Below are positions 22,926-30,897 of a DNA stretch of 33,781 nt, in pieces. The notes below the pieces were generated by a model. The model did no database searches and was not told where the DNA came from. It saw only the letters and a program-made list of their open reading frames with translations. The DNA lies in NCBI GenBank assembly GCA_029210815.1, contig JARGGB010000033.1:1-33781 (forward strand), read 5' to 3'. How positions within the stretch are numbered: the first letter of the stretch is position 1; each line of letters starts with the position of its first letter. The stretch is from Candidatus Brevefilum sp. GTDB lineage: Bacteria; Chloroflexota; Anaerolineae; Anaerolineales; Anaerolineaceae. The position numbers were made by a program, and so were the translations under genes.

Positions 22926-23296
22926 GTTTAAATGTGTAGAATAAGGTTTAGGATTGAGGGGGGAATGGTTTTACCGGAATATGTTAATCAAATATATATT
23001 TTAATTTCGCATAGTTTAGGTTTTGTTAAGATTCTTTGTGCGCAAATTGGAATTAGGAAGAAAAAAATTGCCAAGCTTAAAGGGATTTTCGTAGTAGGGG
23101 GGAAACAAATAATGAACTCTAAAAGAATCAGCTTATTACCTTTTCAAAAAAGCATTGGTGCGAAGCCTTCAGGCCGATACTTAAAATAATAGAAAAAACA
23201 TTTCTGGATCAATGAAATGTTCGAAGATTGCAGAATAATTATTAATCCAATGCTATTCGGGCTAAAGCCGTTCGCTCCAGGTTCTGTTTTTATGAT
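22926..23296. other. AT-rich intergenic region with one possible short ORF
   Basis: About 370 nt between the sigma operon terminator and the end of the leftward purine operon. An extended -10 (TGTTAAGAT, 23024-23032), a 25-codon ORF at 23112-23189 and an 8-bp hairpin (AACATTTC/GAAATGTT, 23197-23221) suggest a small rightward transcript, at low confidence. No U-rich terminator for the purine operon is visible. Confidence 0.4.
23112..23189 (+). CDS. Possible 25-residue basic peptide
   Basis: An ATG follows AGGGGGG by about 9 nt, and the frame encodes a short, strongly basic peptide (MNSKRISLLPFQKSIGAKPS and five more residues) before a stop. No family is recognised. A hairpin lies 8 nt downstream. 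It could be a real small protein, the head of a lost gene, or chance; a longer in-frame reading from 22932 has no ribosome site and seems less likely. Confidence 0.25.
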   Translation: MNSKRISLLPFQKSIGAKPSGRYLK

Positions 23297-26089
23297 CTAA
23301 ACAATATTTTCGCGTAGGACCTTTGAAATCACTTCCTGGTCAACCGGTGTTCTGTCAATTCGCACGCCAACAGCATTGTAGATTGCATTTGTGATCGCTG
23401 GCGTCGTTGGGATACTGCTGATTTCACCGACACCCTTTGCGCCATAAGGACCATCTGCTGTGGGTTGTTCAATGATAATTGATGTGATATTTGGTGTCAG
23501 CATAATACCGGGTATGCGATACCGGGCAAGCTGGTCTGTAACCACATTGCCCTCGTCCATAATGAATTCCTCCGTCAAACAATGGCCTAAACCCATCATA
23601 ACGCCGCCCTCAATCTGCCCTTTTAAACCAAGCGGATTAATCGCCATACCGACATCATTGGCTGATATCACGTTCAGAACCCTGACCTCACCGGTGAAGG
23701 TGTTCACTTCGACCTCAGCAGCCTGTACGCTGTATGAATAAGCGAAATGCATGTCTCCACCGGTCCCAAGCGCTTGTGTTTGGGGGGCATTATATTTATA
23801 AACTACCCGGGGTTCCTGTCCTGAGGCTTTCATTTCACTGGCGATTGACGCATATGATAATTGGTGACCGTTTACGTGTGCAGAACCATCCTTAAATTTT
23901 ATCTTGCTCGGCTCAACATCATATTTTTCAGCAAGAAAAGATGATATTGCTGTACGTAAAGTCTTTGCAGCATATCTGGAAGCGTTGCCGGTGATATAGG
24001 TCTGCCTTGAGGCTGTTGTTGGTCCGCCGTCCGGTGATAGATCTGTATCCATAACCAAAACGCGAACCGCATCAGGGGAAACAGACATTTCTTCCGATAC
24101 AATCATTTGCATCACTGCTACTAAACCCTGACCAAGCTCTGCAGCAGAACTGCGGATTTCAAACGACCCATCCTCAAACAGCTCGATATCAGCATTAGAG
24201 AAGTCAGGCGCGCCGCCGCCTAAACCTGTATTTTTATATGCCGCTGCGATCCCCCAGGATCTAACCAGGTGAGGTGAATCAGAATTAACAACCGGCTCAA
24301 AGGGGGTTGGATTGATTTTCTTGATTTCAGCTTCTAAGCGCTCAAAGCATTCAAGCAAACCAACTGATTCATCCAATTCCTGCCCGGTGTTGGTAACACT
24401 GCCGACATGCAAGGCGTTTAGTTCTCGCAGTTTGATCGGGTCCATGTCAAGGTTTTCTGCGAGCATGTCCATCATCGATTCCACTGCAAAGGCAGATTGG
24501 GTCACTCCAAATCCACGAAAGGCGCCAGCAGGTGGGTTATTGGTGTACATGGCATAACAATCATTACGGACCTGCGGTACATCATAGGGTCCTGCAGAAT
24601 GCGTTGTCGCTCGTGTCATCACTTTTTCGCCCAATGATGCATATGCGCCCGTATCGCCATAGAGCTCAGTTTCTACTGCCACAAGTCTGCCATCCTTTTT
24701 TACCCCCATTTTTACACGTATTTGTGTTGCGTGTCGTTTAGGGTGCGCAATCAAGCTCTCATGCCGATCATATAAAAGTTTGACCGGACGCTGGGTTGCA
24801 TCAGCGAGCAATGTCGCGTGGATTTGTCCTGCGATATCCTCTTTGCCGCCAAACCCACCGCCCATTTTCTGGCCAACAATCCGAATGCGTTTTTCATCCC
24901 AGCCCATAACCCGGGCGATTTGACTGCGGTCCTGGTATGGAATCTGGGAGCCAACGTAAACCTCGATTCGACCGTCCGGTAAGGGTACAGCGATACTGCA
25001 CTCTGGTTCCATAAAGGCATGATCGGTGGTTTGTGTATGAAAGGTGTGCTCCAGGATGATGTCTGATTCTTCAAATCCTTGAGTGACATCGCCTTTGCGA
25101 ACCTTGATATGTTTAAGCAAATTCCCGGATTCGTGGATTTGCGGCTGCCCCTCTTCCAGTGCCTGTACAGGATTGGTAATAACAGGTAATAAGTCGAATT
25201 CCGCGTCAATTAATTGGACGGCCTGGGCCGCGATTTCTGGTGTCTCAGCAGCAACGATGGCAATTGCATCGCCAACATAACGGACACGCTGGCTTACGCC
25301 GATAAGTGTTGGCCAATCAAGAATAACAAGCCCGTGGTTTTGTTCACCAGGGATATCATCTGCAGTTAAAACTGCACTTACACCTTCAAGCTGAGTGGCT
25401 TTTGAGATATCCAATTTCGTCAAAATTGCATGTGATACCATGGCTCGACGCACTTTTGCGTAGAGCATATTGTCAAACTTGAGGTCATCTGTAAATATCG
25501 CATCCCCTGTCACCTTGTCAACGGCATCAGGGCGTAAATGTTTGTGACCTACAATTTCTTGCTTGTGAATTGATTCAAAGATTTCGGGCAGGGGTAGGGG
25601 ATCACCTGTGCGTAATGTATGCGCAGCGGCTAATATAGCATTCTCAATCATCGGATAACCAGCACAGCGGCATAGGGTATCTTTTAATGCGTACCTCACT
25701 TCTTCCTGGGTAGGATCAGGATTGCGTTTCAATAATGCAAATGCAGTCATGATTTGACCAGGGATACAAAAACCGCATTGAACTGCACCGTGTTCAACAA
25801 ATGCCTCCTGTATGGGATGTAATTTCATCACATCATGAACCATTTTCGCAAGACCTTCAACCGTGATGATTTTTTTGCCATCAGCCCTGGCTGCAGGATA
25901 AACACAGGATAAAACAGGCTGATCATCTACAAGGACAGTGCAAGCGCCGCATTCAGCCTCATCACAACCAATTTTTGTGCCTGTTAGGTTCAAGCGTTCT
26001 CTAAGTAGGCTGGCAAGCATTTCACCTGGCTTTACGGGTAATGTGTAGGTCTTATCATTGACATTAAGGGTAATTTCTGATTTTCTCAT
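23297..26089 (-). CDS. Xanthine-dehydrogenase-like hydroxylase, fused 2Fe-2S and Mo-cofactor subunits
   Basis: 930 residues join what are usually two subunits. Residues 1-165: plant-type 2Fe-2S (Cys42, 47, 50, 62) and the second 2Fe-2S domain (Cys105, 108, 140, 142; QCGFCIPG, LCRCAGYP). Residues about 180-930: molybdopterin-binding large subunit, with GGGFGGKE (410-417), AGAFRGFG (521-528) and GAKGVGE (ending Glu889). Glu417, Arg525 and Glu889 correspond to bovine XDH Glu802, Arg880 and the catalytic Glu1261, so purine hydroxylation (hypoxanthine to xanthine to urate) is the best guess, though related N-heterocycle hydroxylases are not excluded. The FAD domain, which in eukaryotic XDH lies between these parts, is a separate protein from the gene just upstream. 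The start is ATG 26089 with GGTGA upstream, 57 nt after the FAD subunit gene. No XdhC-type chaperone gene is in view. Confidence 0.9.
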   Translation of the reverse strand: MRKSEITLNVNDKTYTLPVKPGEMLASLLRERLNLTGTKIGCDEAECGACTVLVDDQPVLSCVYPAARADGKKIITVEGLAKMVHDVMKLHPIQEAFVEHGAVQCGFCIPGQIMTAFALLKRNPDPTQEEVRYALKDTLCRCAGYPMIENAILAAAHTLRTGDPLPLPEIFESIHKQEIVGHKHLRPDAVDKVTGDAIFTDDLKFDNMLYAKVRRAMVSHAILTKLDISKATQLEGVSAVLTADDIPGEQNHGLVILDWPTLIGVSQRVRYVGDAIAIVAAETPEIAAQAVQLIDAEFDLLPVITNPVQALEEGQPQIHESGNLLKHIKVRKGDVTQGFEESDIILEHTFHTQTTDHAFMEPECSIAVPLPDGRIEVYVGSQIPYQDRSQIARVMGWDEKRIRIVGQKMGGGFGGKEDIAGQIHATLLADATQRPVKLLYDRHESLIAHPKRHATQIRVKMGVKKDGRLVAVETELYGDTGAYASLGEKVMTRATTHSAGPYDVPQVRNDCYAMYTNNPPAGAFRGFGVTQSAFAVESMMDMLAENLDMDPIKLRELNALHVGSVTNTGQELDESVGLLECFERLEAEIKKINPTPFEPVVNSDSPHLVRSWGIAAAYKNTGLGGGAPDFSNADIELFEDGSFEIRSSAAELGQGLVAVMQMIVSEEMSVSPDAVRVLVMDTDLSPDGGPTTASRQTYITGNASRYAAKTLRTAISSFLAEKYDVEPSKIKFKDGSAHVNGHQLSYASIASEMKASGQEPRVVYKYNAPQTQALGTGGDMHFAYSYSVQAAEVEVNTFTGEVRVLNVISANDVGMAINPLGLKGQIEGGVMMGLGHCLTEEFIMDEGNVVTDQLARYRIPGIMLTPNITSIIIEQPTADGPYGAKGVGEISSIPTTPAITNAIYNAVGVRIDRTPVDQEVISKVLRENIV

Positions 26090-26145
26090 TATTCACCACG
26101 TAATTTCCTATAGGTTAATTGTGTACAGATAATAATTTCACCTTA

Positions 26146-27021
26146 TTATTTTTTCGATCGTTCCCAAGCCTGTGTAAAGGTGTCCGTGAAAAGCCCGGAT
26201 ACGACATGTTTTCGATATTCGGATGTCGCTCTACGGGGACTGGTTCGGAAGCTGCCTTGTTCTAACACCTTCTTTACCGCTTCTTGTATCAATTCATCAT
26301 CCAAAATTTGATTTTGCATCAATGCTTCAGCAGCAGTTGCACGGAAGGGTGTCGGTCCGCCGGGACCGATTGCAATTCGAACTCCTTTAACCGTTCCTTC
26401 TTCACGTTCAAGCCACACAGCACAATTCAATATTGGCAAGGCAACACCTTGCGGACGCATGATTCTCTTGAATGCAGATGCCTGTCCGTGATCGGAAAGT
26501 GGAATATAAAATCCAGCAATCAATTCGGATGTCTTGTCAATTGCAGATTTCCCGGGTCCTAAAAAGAGCTCGAGAAAGGGCAGCTTTCGTAATCCATTTT
26601 GGTTCGCAATCTCAGCACTTGCACCGAGGGCAGCCAAAGCGATGGTGCCATCCGCTGCTGGAAGCGCGTGCGCAACATTCCCTCCTAAAGTTGCGGTATT
26701 GCGTACCTGAGGACCAGCAATCAAATCACATGCTTCGATGAGTGCTTCTGCATTATTCCTAACAAGATTACTTGCGAGTATTTGGCTGACAGGGACGCAT
26801 GCCCCAATGTAAAGAAAATTGCCCCGCTTCTCTATTACATTCATTTCTGGAACGCTTGTAAGGTCAATCAGCGTGTTTGCAGCTTCGTGGCGACCCTGAC
26901 GCATCTCTAATAGAAGGTCTGTGCCGCCTGCTATTGGCACAACTGGGGCGGGAGCATTTAAAAGATCTTCGATTGCTTCTGATATGGAATTGGGTTGTCG
27001 AAATTCTTGCCAAAGGTGCAT
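26146..27021 (-). CDS. FAD-binding subunit of xanthine-dehydrogenase-like hydroxylase (CoxM/XdhB type)
   Basis: 291 residues from the ATG at 27021, which has AAAAGGA upstream; the TTG at 27039 that would lengthen it by six codons overlaps that ribosome site. It has the flavoprotein fold of molybdenum hydroxylase medium subunits. Visible motifs are PIAGGTDLLLEMRQG (about 29-43) and NTATLGGNVAHALPAADG (about 108-125), both of which hold FAD, and the C-terminal CO_deh_flav_C part with VRIAIGPGGPTPFRA and RRATSEYRKH near the end. It passes electrons from the 2Fe-2S centres of the next gene's product to NAD+ or another acceptor. It is cotranscribed between the ABC ATPase gene (136 nt upstream) and the fused subunit gene. 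Confidence 0.9.
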   Translation of the reverse strand: MHLWQEFRQPNSISEAIEDLLNAPAPVVPIAGGTDLLLEMRQGRHEAANTLIDLTSVPEMNVIEKRGNFLYIGACVPVSQILASNLVRNNAEALIEACDLIAGPQVRNTATLGGNVAHALPAADGTIALAALGASAEIANQNGLRKLPFLELFLGPGKSAIDKTSELIAGFYIPLSDHGQASAFKRIMRPQGVALPILNCAVWLEREEGTVKGVRIAIGPGGPTPFRATAAEALMQNQILDDELIQEAVKKVLEQGSFRTSPRRATSEYRKHVVSGLFTDTFTQAWERSKK

Positions 27022-27077
27022 AGGTGGTTTCCTTTTCAACTAAAGTGGCGGTACTTTTCGATGGGATAACCCAACGC

Positions 27078-27098
27078 CGCTGAAGAAAAAATTCAGCG
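27078..27098 (-). repeat. Hairpin in the gap between ABC ATPase and FAD-subunit genes
   Basis: CGCTGAA (27078-27084) and TTCAGCG (27092-27098) form a perfect 7-bp stem with a 7-nt A/T loop, about 57 nt ahead of the FAD-subunit start. No T-run follows on the minus strand. It may be an mRNA processing or stability element in the operon. Confidence 0.4.
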
Positions 27099-27157
27099 AC
27101 CACCTGACCAATGGAATAACTTTATCTTACCAGCAATGAATCCAATAATAAATAGAA

Positions 27158-28714
27158 TTATGCCTGTTCCGCTGGCATTACACCAGCCATTAATAATCCA
27201 ATTTTTTCTTTAGTGGCATCTTCTCTGGATAAGATGCCCATGATTTTTCCTTCGTAGATCACAGCAATTCGATCAGACAACGCAAAAATTTCATCAAGAT
27301 CTTCCGAGATCAACAACACTGCTGTACCGTTATTCCTTTGTATGATCAATTGTTCTCTCACGTATTCTGCAGCACCGATATCAAGACCTCGAGTGGGTTG
27401 GGCAGCAATGATGGTTCGGGGTTTTCGTGACAATTCACGCGCAAGAACAATTTTTTGGATATTTCCTCCAGACAGGCTTTTTGCCATGGTCTTATGGGAT
27501 GGGGTTTTTATTTGAAAACGATTGACCAATTCTTTTGCGTGACCTTCTATTGCTTTCAATTTCAAGAATCCGTTATCGGAAAATTTTGGCTGGTCATGCT
27601 CACGAAGTATCAAGTTTTCTGCCACAGTAAAATCTTTAATCATGCCATCCCGCATTCTTTCTTCGGGAATATACGACAGCATTTTGTTGATCAGCACATC
27701 GACATCAGCGCCGGTGATATCTTCATCTTCAAGGATAATCCTGCCAGATGAAACCTTCCTTAATCCTACAATTACTTCTGCTAAATCTCGCTGTCCGTTG
27801 CCGGAGACACCAGCCAGACCGAGGATTTCGCCAGAACACATTTCAAGATTGATATCCTTCAGTCCCTTTGCGCCCCGATCACTTTCACAAGAAACATTTT
27901 CCAATTTTAAGCGAACCTCACCACATTGAATTTGATCGGTGGTTGTGATGAAATCGATGGCATGTCCAACCATCCACTTAGCAAGTTCACTTTTATCGAC
28001 TTCAGATGTGGGTCGGGTGCCAATTTTCCTTCCATTGCGCAAAACGGTCACGCGATGACTAATTTCAATGACTTCGTGTAGTTTATGTGAAATGAATATC
28101 AATCCAAAGCCATCTTTTACCATTTGGCGCATAATACCAAATAATTCATCCACTTCCTGTGGGGTTAGGACGGCTGTTGGCTCATCCAGGATGAGCAAAT
28201 CAGCACCGCGATACAATGCTTTGATAATTTCAACACGCTGCTGCTGACCGACTGACAACTGCCAAATATAAGCATTTGGATCTATCCTCAGTCCGTAAAG
28301 ATCAGCCAATTCTAAAATCCGTTTAGAAACCCTGTCCAGGTCAGTCAGAGGACCACGAGAGGAGGGCAAACCTAGAGCTACATTTTCAGTGACAGTCAGC
28401 GTGGGGACGAGCATGAAATGCTGGTGGATCATTCCAATGCCCAGGTTTATGGCATCAGTGGGGGAGTTGATTTTTACAAGTTCATCATTGATATAAATTT
28501 CACCGCTGTCTTGATGATAAAGACCATAAAGAATTTTCATCAAGGTGCTTTTGCCAGCGCCATTTTCACCCAATAATGCATGAACCTCAGAAGCCTTGAC
28601 ATCAAAATCCACACGATCATTTGCAAGAACGCCAGGAAAACGCTTTGTAATTCCTTGCATCGTCACTGATTCGATTCGATCTTTCTTTCCTGAATTTAAT
28701 TCAAGATCTGTCAT
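27158..28714 (-). CDS. ABC transporter double ATPase, BMP/purine-nucleoside type
   Basis: 518 residues with two ABC domains of the sugar/nucleoside (MglA/NupO-like) class. The N-terminal cassette is complete: Walker A LLGENGAGKSTLMK (about 48-61), signature LSVGQQQRVEIIKAL, Walker B LLILDEPTAVLTPQE. The C-terminal cassette has the degenerate Walker A usual in this class (GLAGVSGNGQRDLAEV) with signature LSGGNIQKIVLAREL and AAQPTRGLDIGAAEYV. It energises the two permeases encoded upstream, with the BMP lipoprotein as receptor. The start is ATG 28714 with AAGG 8-9 nt upstream. Its gene follows the receptor gene after a strong hairpin, which may lower its level relative to the receptor. Confidence 0.92.
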   Translation of the reverse strand: MTDLELNSGKKDRIESVTMQGITKRFPGVLANDRVDFDVKASEVHALLGENGAGKSTLMKILYGLYHQDSGEIYINDELVKINSPTDAINLGIGMIHQHFMLVPTLTVTENVALGLPSSRGPLTDLDRVSKRILELADLYGLRIDPNAYIWQLSVGQQQRVEIIKALYRGADLLILDEPTAVLTPQEVDELFGIMRQMVKDGFGLIFISHKLHEVIEISHRVTVLRNGRKIGTRPTSEVDKSELAKWMVGHAIDFITTTDQIQCGEVRLKLENVSCESDRGAKGLKDINLEMCSGEILGLAGVSGNGQRDLAEVIVGLRKVSSGRIILEDEDITGADVDVLINKMLSYIPEERMRDGMIKDFTVAENLILREHDQPKFSDNGFLKLKAIEGHAKELVNRFQIKTPSHKTMAKSLSGGNIQKIVLARELSRKPRTIIAAQPTRGLDIGAAEYVREQLIIQRNNGTAVLLISEDLDEIFALSDRIAVIYEGKIMGILSREDATKEKIGLLMAGVMPAEQA

Positions 28715-28748
28715 TTATTTACCTTGCCACTATTAATTGATGAATATT

Positions 28749-28784
28749 GTGATTTCGGAGGTTCAACTGAACCTCCGAAATCAC
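28749..28784 (-). promoter_or_regulatory. Perfect 17-bp hairpin between receptor and ATPase genes
   Basis: GTGATTTCGGAGGTTCA (28749-28765) is followed after two bases by its exact complement (28768-28784), a very stable stem of up to 17 bp. On the minus strand it is followed by AATATTCATC, not a T-run, so it is not a standard terminator. Such hairpins after binding-protein genes usually protect the upstream mRNA from 3' decay and cause partial termination. Confidence 0.8.
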
Positions 28785-28797
28785 GTGAGATCAACTA

Positions 28798-29841
28798 TTA
28801 AGGTAACTCGATTGTAATTGTGCCATCGATTATCCCCTGAATTGCCGCTTGAGCAGCTTCCATCACCTCTTCAGGAATATCGATATTTGGATTGAAGGCC
28901 ATTACCTGACCACCATTGGCTAAATTTGCAACAAAAGATTGTCCACCCAAAGTGCCTTCGGATCTCAATCCAATCATCTCTTTAAGGACGACTTCCCAAT
29001 GATAAACTTGGCTAGCGACAACCGTATCAGGAGCAAAATCTGCCTGGTCTGCTTGAGTTCCAAACCAATAGCCGCCATTTTCCTGGATTTTTCCGATTGC
29101 ACCAACAACCATCTGGGCTGTACCCGTCATTACATCAGCACCTGCAGCGATTTGTGTTTCTGCGGTTTCAGCTGCTAAAGCAACATCCGAAAAATTGTTG
29201 ATATAAGTCACAAGGACTTCAATATCCGGGTCAGTTGCTTTTACGCCGGCAACAAAGCCATCAACATACAGTTTAGCATCACCCGTCTCTACAGGACCAA
29301 CAACACCAATTACTTTACTCTCCGTCAACATGGCAGCCATCACGCCATTGACATAACCACCTTCGTGCGAAGCTGCTTCATAAGCGTAAATGTTATCCTG
29401 TCCAAACGTATCTACAGTTGTTCCCCAGGCAAAGCTAACCTCAGGAAAATCTGGAGCAATTTCTTGCAATGAGGAGCCGTATTGTGAACCATGAGCAATC
29501 ACCATGTTGTATCCACTGGCAGCATAATCTCGAATAGCTGCTGCTGCGTCATCAACGATGAACATATTTTCAGAGTAAACAAAGTCGATCGTATCCTCAC
29601 CATACTCTTCTTGCAATGCTAACATTGCATCATAAATGCTTTGAGTAAAAGCAAAGTCATTGATTGAACTTGGTGAAACAATAGCAATGCTTAATTTTTC
29701 TATCTCTTCAGGTTCTTCAACTGGTTCCTCTGATGATGGTTCTTCAACATCAGGCTCTTCTACAGGCGTTTGTTGTGCGCAGGCTGTAAAAATAAGCATC
29801 AGCATTAATACTAATATTAGGATTATTTTTGTCTTTTTCAT
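28798..29841 (-). CDS. BMP-family substrate-binding lipoprotein
   Basis: 347 residues from ATG 29841, which has GGAG 7-8 nt upstream; a TTG-started extension to 29919 would bury the signal peptide and is rejected. The lipoprotein signal is MKKTKIILILVLMLMLIFTAC with Cys21 as lipidation site. An acidic Glu/Pro linker (about 24-48) tethers the domain. The rest is the Bmp periplasmic-binding fold (PF02608): AIVSPSSINDFAFTQSIYDA, VIAHGSQYGSSLQEIAPDFP, then HEGGYVNGVMAAMLTESKVI with the VVGPVETGDAKLYVDGFVAG segment. Known members (PnrA/TmpC, NupN) bind purine nucleosides through aromatic and Asp residues; the Phe and Asp in SINDFAF fit that site. It lies between the permease genes and the ATPase gene. 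Confidence 0.9.
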   Translation of the reverse strand: MKKTKIILILVLMLMLIFTACAQQTPVEEPDVEEPSSEEPVEEPEEIEKLSIAIVSPSSINDFAFTQSIYDAMLALQEEYGEDTIDFVYSENMFIVDDAAAAIRDYAASGYNMVIAHGSQYGSSLQEIAPDFPEVSFAWGTTVDTFGQDNIYAYEAASHEGGYVNGVMAAMLTESKVIGVVGPVETGDAKLYVDGFVAGVKATDPDIEVLVTYINNFSDVALAAETAETQIAAGADVMTGTAQMVVGAIGKIQENGGYWFGTQADQADFAPDTVVASQVYHWEVVLKEMIGLRSEGTLGGQSFVANLANGGQVMAFNPNIDIPEEVMEAAQAAIQGIIDGTITIELP

Positions 29842-29964
29842 GTTTTCTCCATTTTTGATAAGTTGGTTATTGACGACTTCTCTTCCGTTATAGAACTTGA
29901 CAACAAATTTGAATTTCAAACCTCCTTTAAATTTTTGATCTATTACAAAGAAAAGTTAATTACT

Positions 29965-30897
29965 TTACCCCTCACGTTCAAAGGGCTTTGTAAGAGCGGA
30001 TGGTGCGCCATATTTAGACCTCGATAATGTAAGAACAAATATTGTCAGAATATAAGGCATCATTACTGCGAACTCGGATGGTATATTTATTCCCAAGACT
30101 TGAATCCAAAGCTGAAGGCCGTTGACCAGGCTGAATAGAAGCGCACCCGCCAATACACCCCATGGACGCCAGGCGCCAAAATAAACCAGTGCCACGGCGA
30201 TAAAGCCCTGACCTGCCGTCATACCTAATTGAAACACATTTAATAAGGCGATAGAAAGAGATGCGCCGCTCAAGCCAGACATTGCCCCGCCAAAAATTGT
30301 AGTGAAATAACGAACTTTAGATACACTCACACCGAGAGAATCAGCAGCTTCAGGATTTTCACCAACAGAACGGATTTTTAACCCAAGATTGGTTTTATTT
30401 AATACAAATGAAGCAATTGGAACAAGTAAAAATGCAAGATAGACGAGAATGTTATGATCAAAAAATAGTTTCCCAATAACCGGTATGTCACTTAGAATTG
30501 GAAGGGGTACTTTTGGAAAACCACTAACAGTTTCAACGGTACCAACCAGTAATTGAAACAGCAGATTGCTCATCCCTAAACCAAAGAGATAAAAACCTAT
30601 CCCGCTGATACCCTGTTGAGCCTGTAAAGTGATTGAAACAAATCCCATTGCTAAACCCATTAACGCGCCAACACCCATGGCAGCAAGAACACCTAAGAGT
30701 AAATTCTCAGTGTTCATCACAACGTAAAATGCTGTGAAAGCACCCAGGATCATCTGTCCTTCAACACCTAAATTCAGTACACCGCTGCGTTGGCTAAAGG
30801 CTTCACCAATGGATGCAAAAAGGTAGGGCGTTGCCAGGCGGATACCCGATGAGATAATACCTAAGAGAACTGTGAGGCTGAAAAGATCTGAAATCAT
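29965..30897 (-). CDS. ABC transporter permease, nucleoside-type (second subunit)
   Basis: 310 residues of the BPD_transp_2 permease family (NupQ/YufQ-like), with eight or so membrane segments. The family signature VLNLGVEGQMILGAF near residues 40-54 is clear, and KIRSVGENPEAADSLGVSV marks the cytosolic coupling loop that contacts the ATPase. The start codon overlaps the stop of the upstream permease gene as ATGA, so translation is coupled. It pairs with that permease as a heterodimeric pore. Confidence 0.92.
   Translation of the reverse strand: MISDLFSLTVLLGIISSGIRLATPYLFASIGEAFSQRSGVLNLGVEGQMILGAFTAFYVVMNTENLLLGVLAAMGVGALMGLAMGFVSITLQAQQGISGIGFYLFGLGMSNLLFQLLVGTVETVSGFPKVPLPILSDIPVIGKLFFDHNILVYLAFLLVPIASFVLNKTNLGLKIRSVGENPEAADSLGVSVSKVRYFTTIFGGAMSGLSGASLSIALLNVFQLGMTAGQGFIAVALVYFGAWRPWGVLAGALLFSLVNGLQLWIQVLGINIPSEFAVMMPYILTIFVLTLSRSKYGAPSALTKPFEREG

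Noticed and set aside
22932-23189. 85-residue ORF
   Set aside because: It has no ribosome site, starts just after the terminator T-run, and its composition is not protein-like before the last 25 codons, which have their own ATG and ribosome site.
23270-23296. Terminator for the purine operon in the CGGGCTAAAGCCG motif
   Set aside because: The stem is only about four base pairs and is not followed by a T-run on the minus strand.
28798-29919. TTG start of the BMP lipoprotein at 29919
   Set aside because: It would put 26 polar residues ahead of the signal peptide; ATG 29841 gives a normal lipoprotein signal with a ribosome site.
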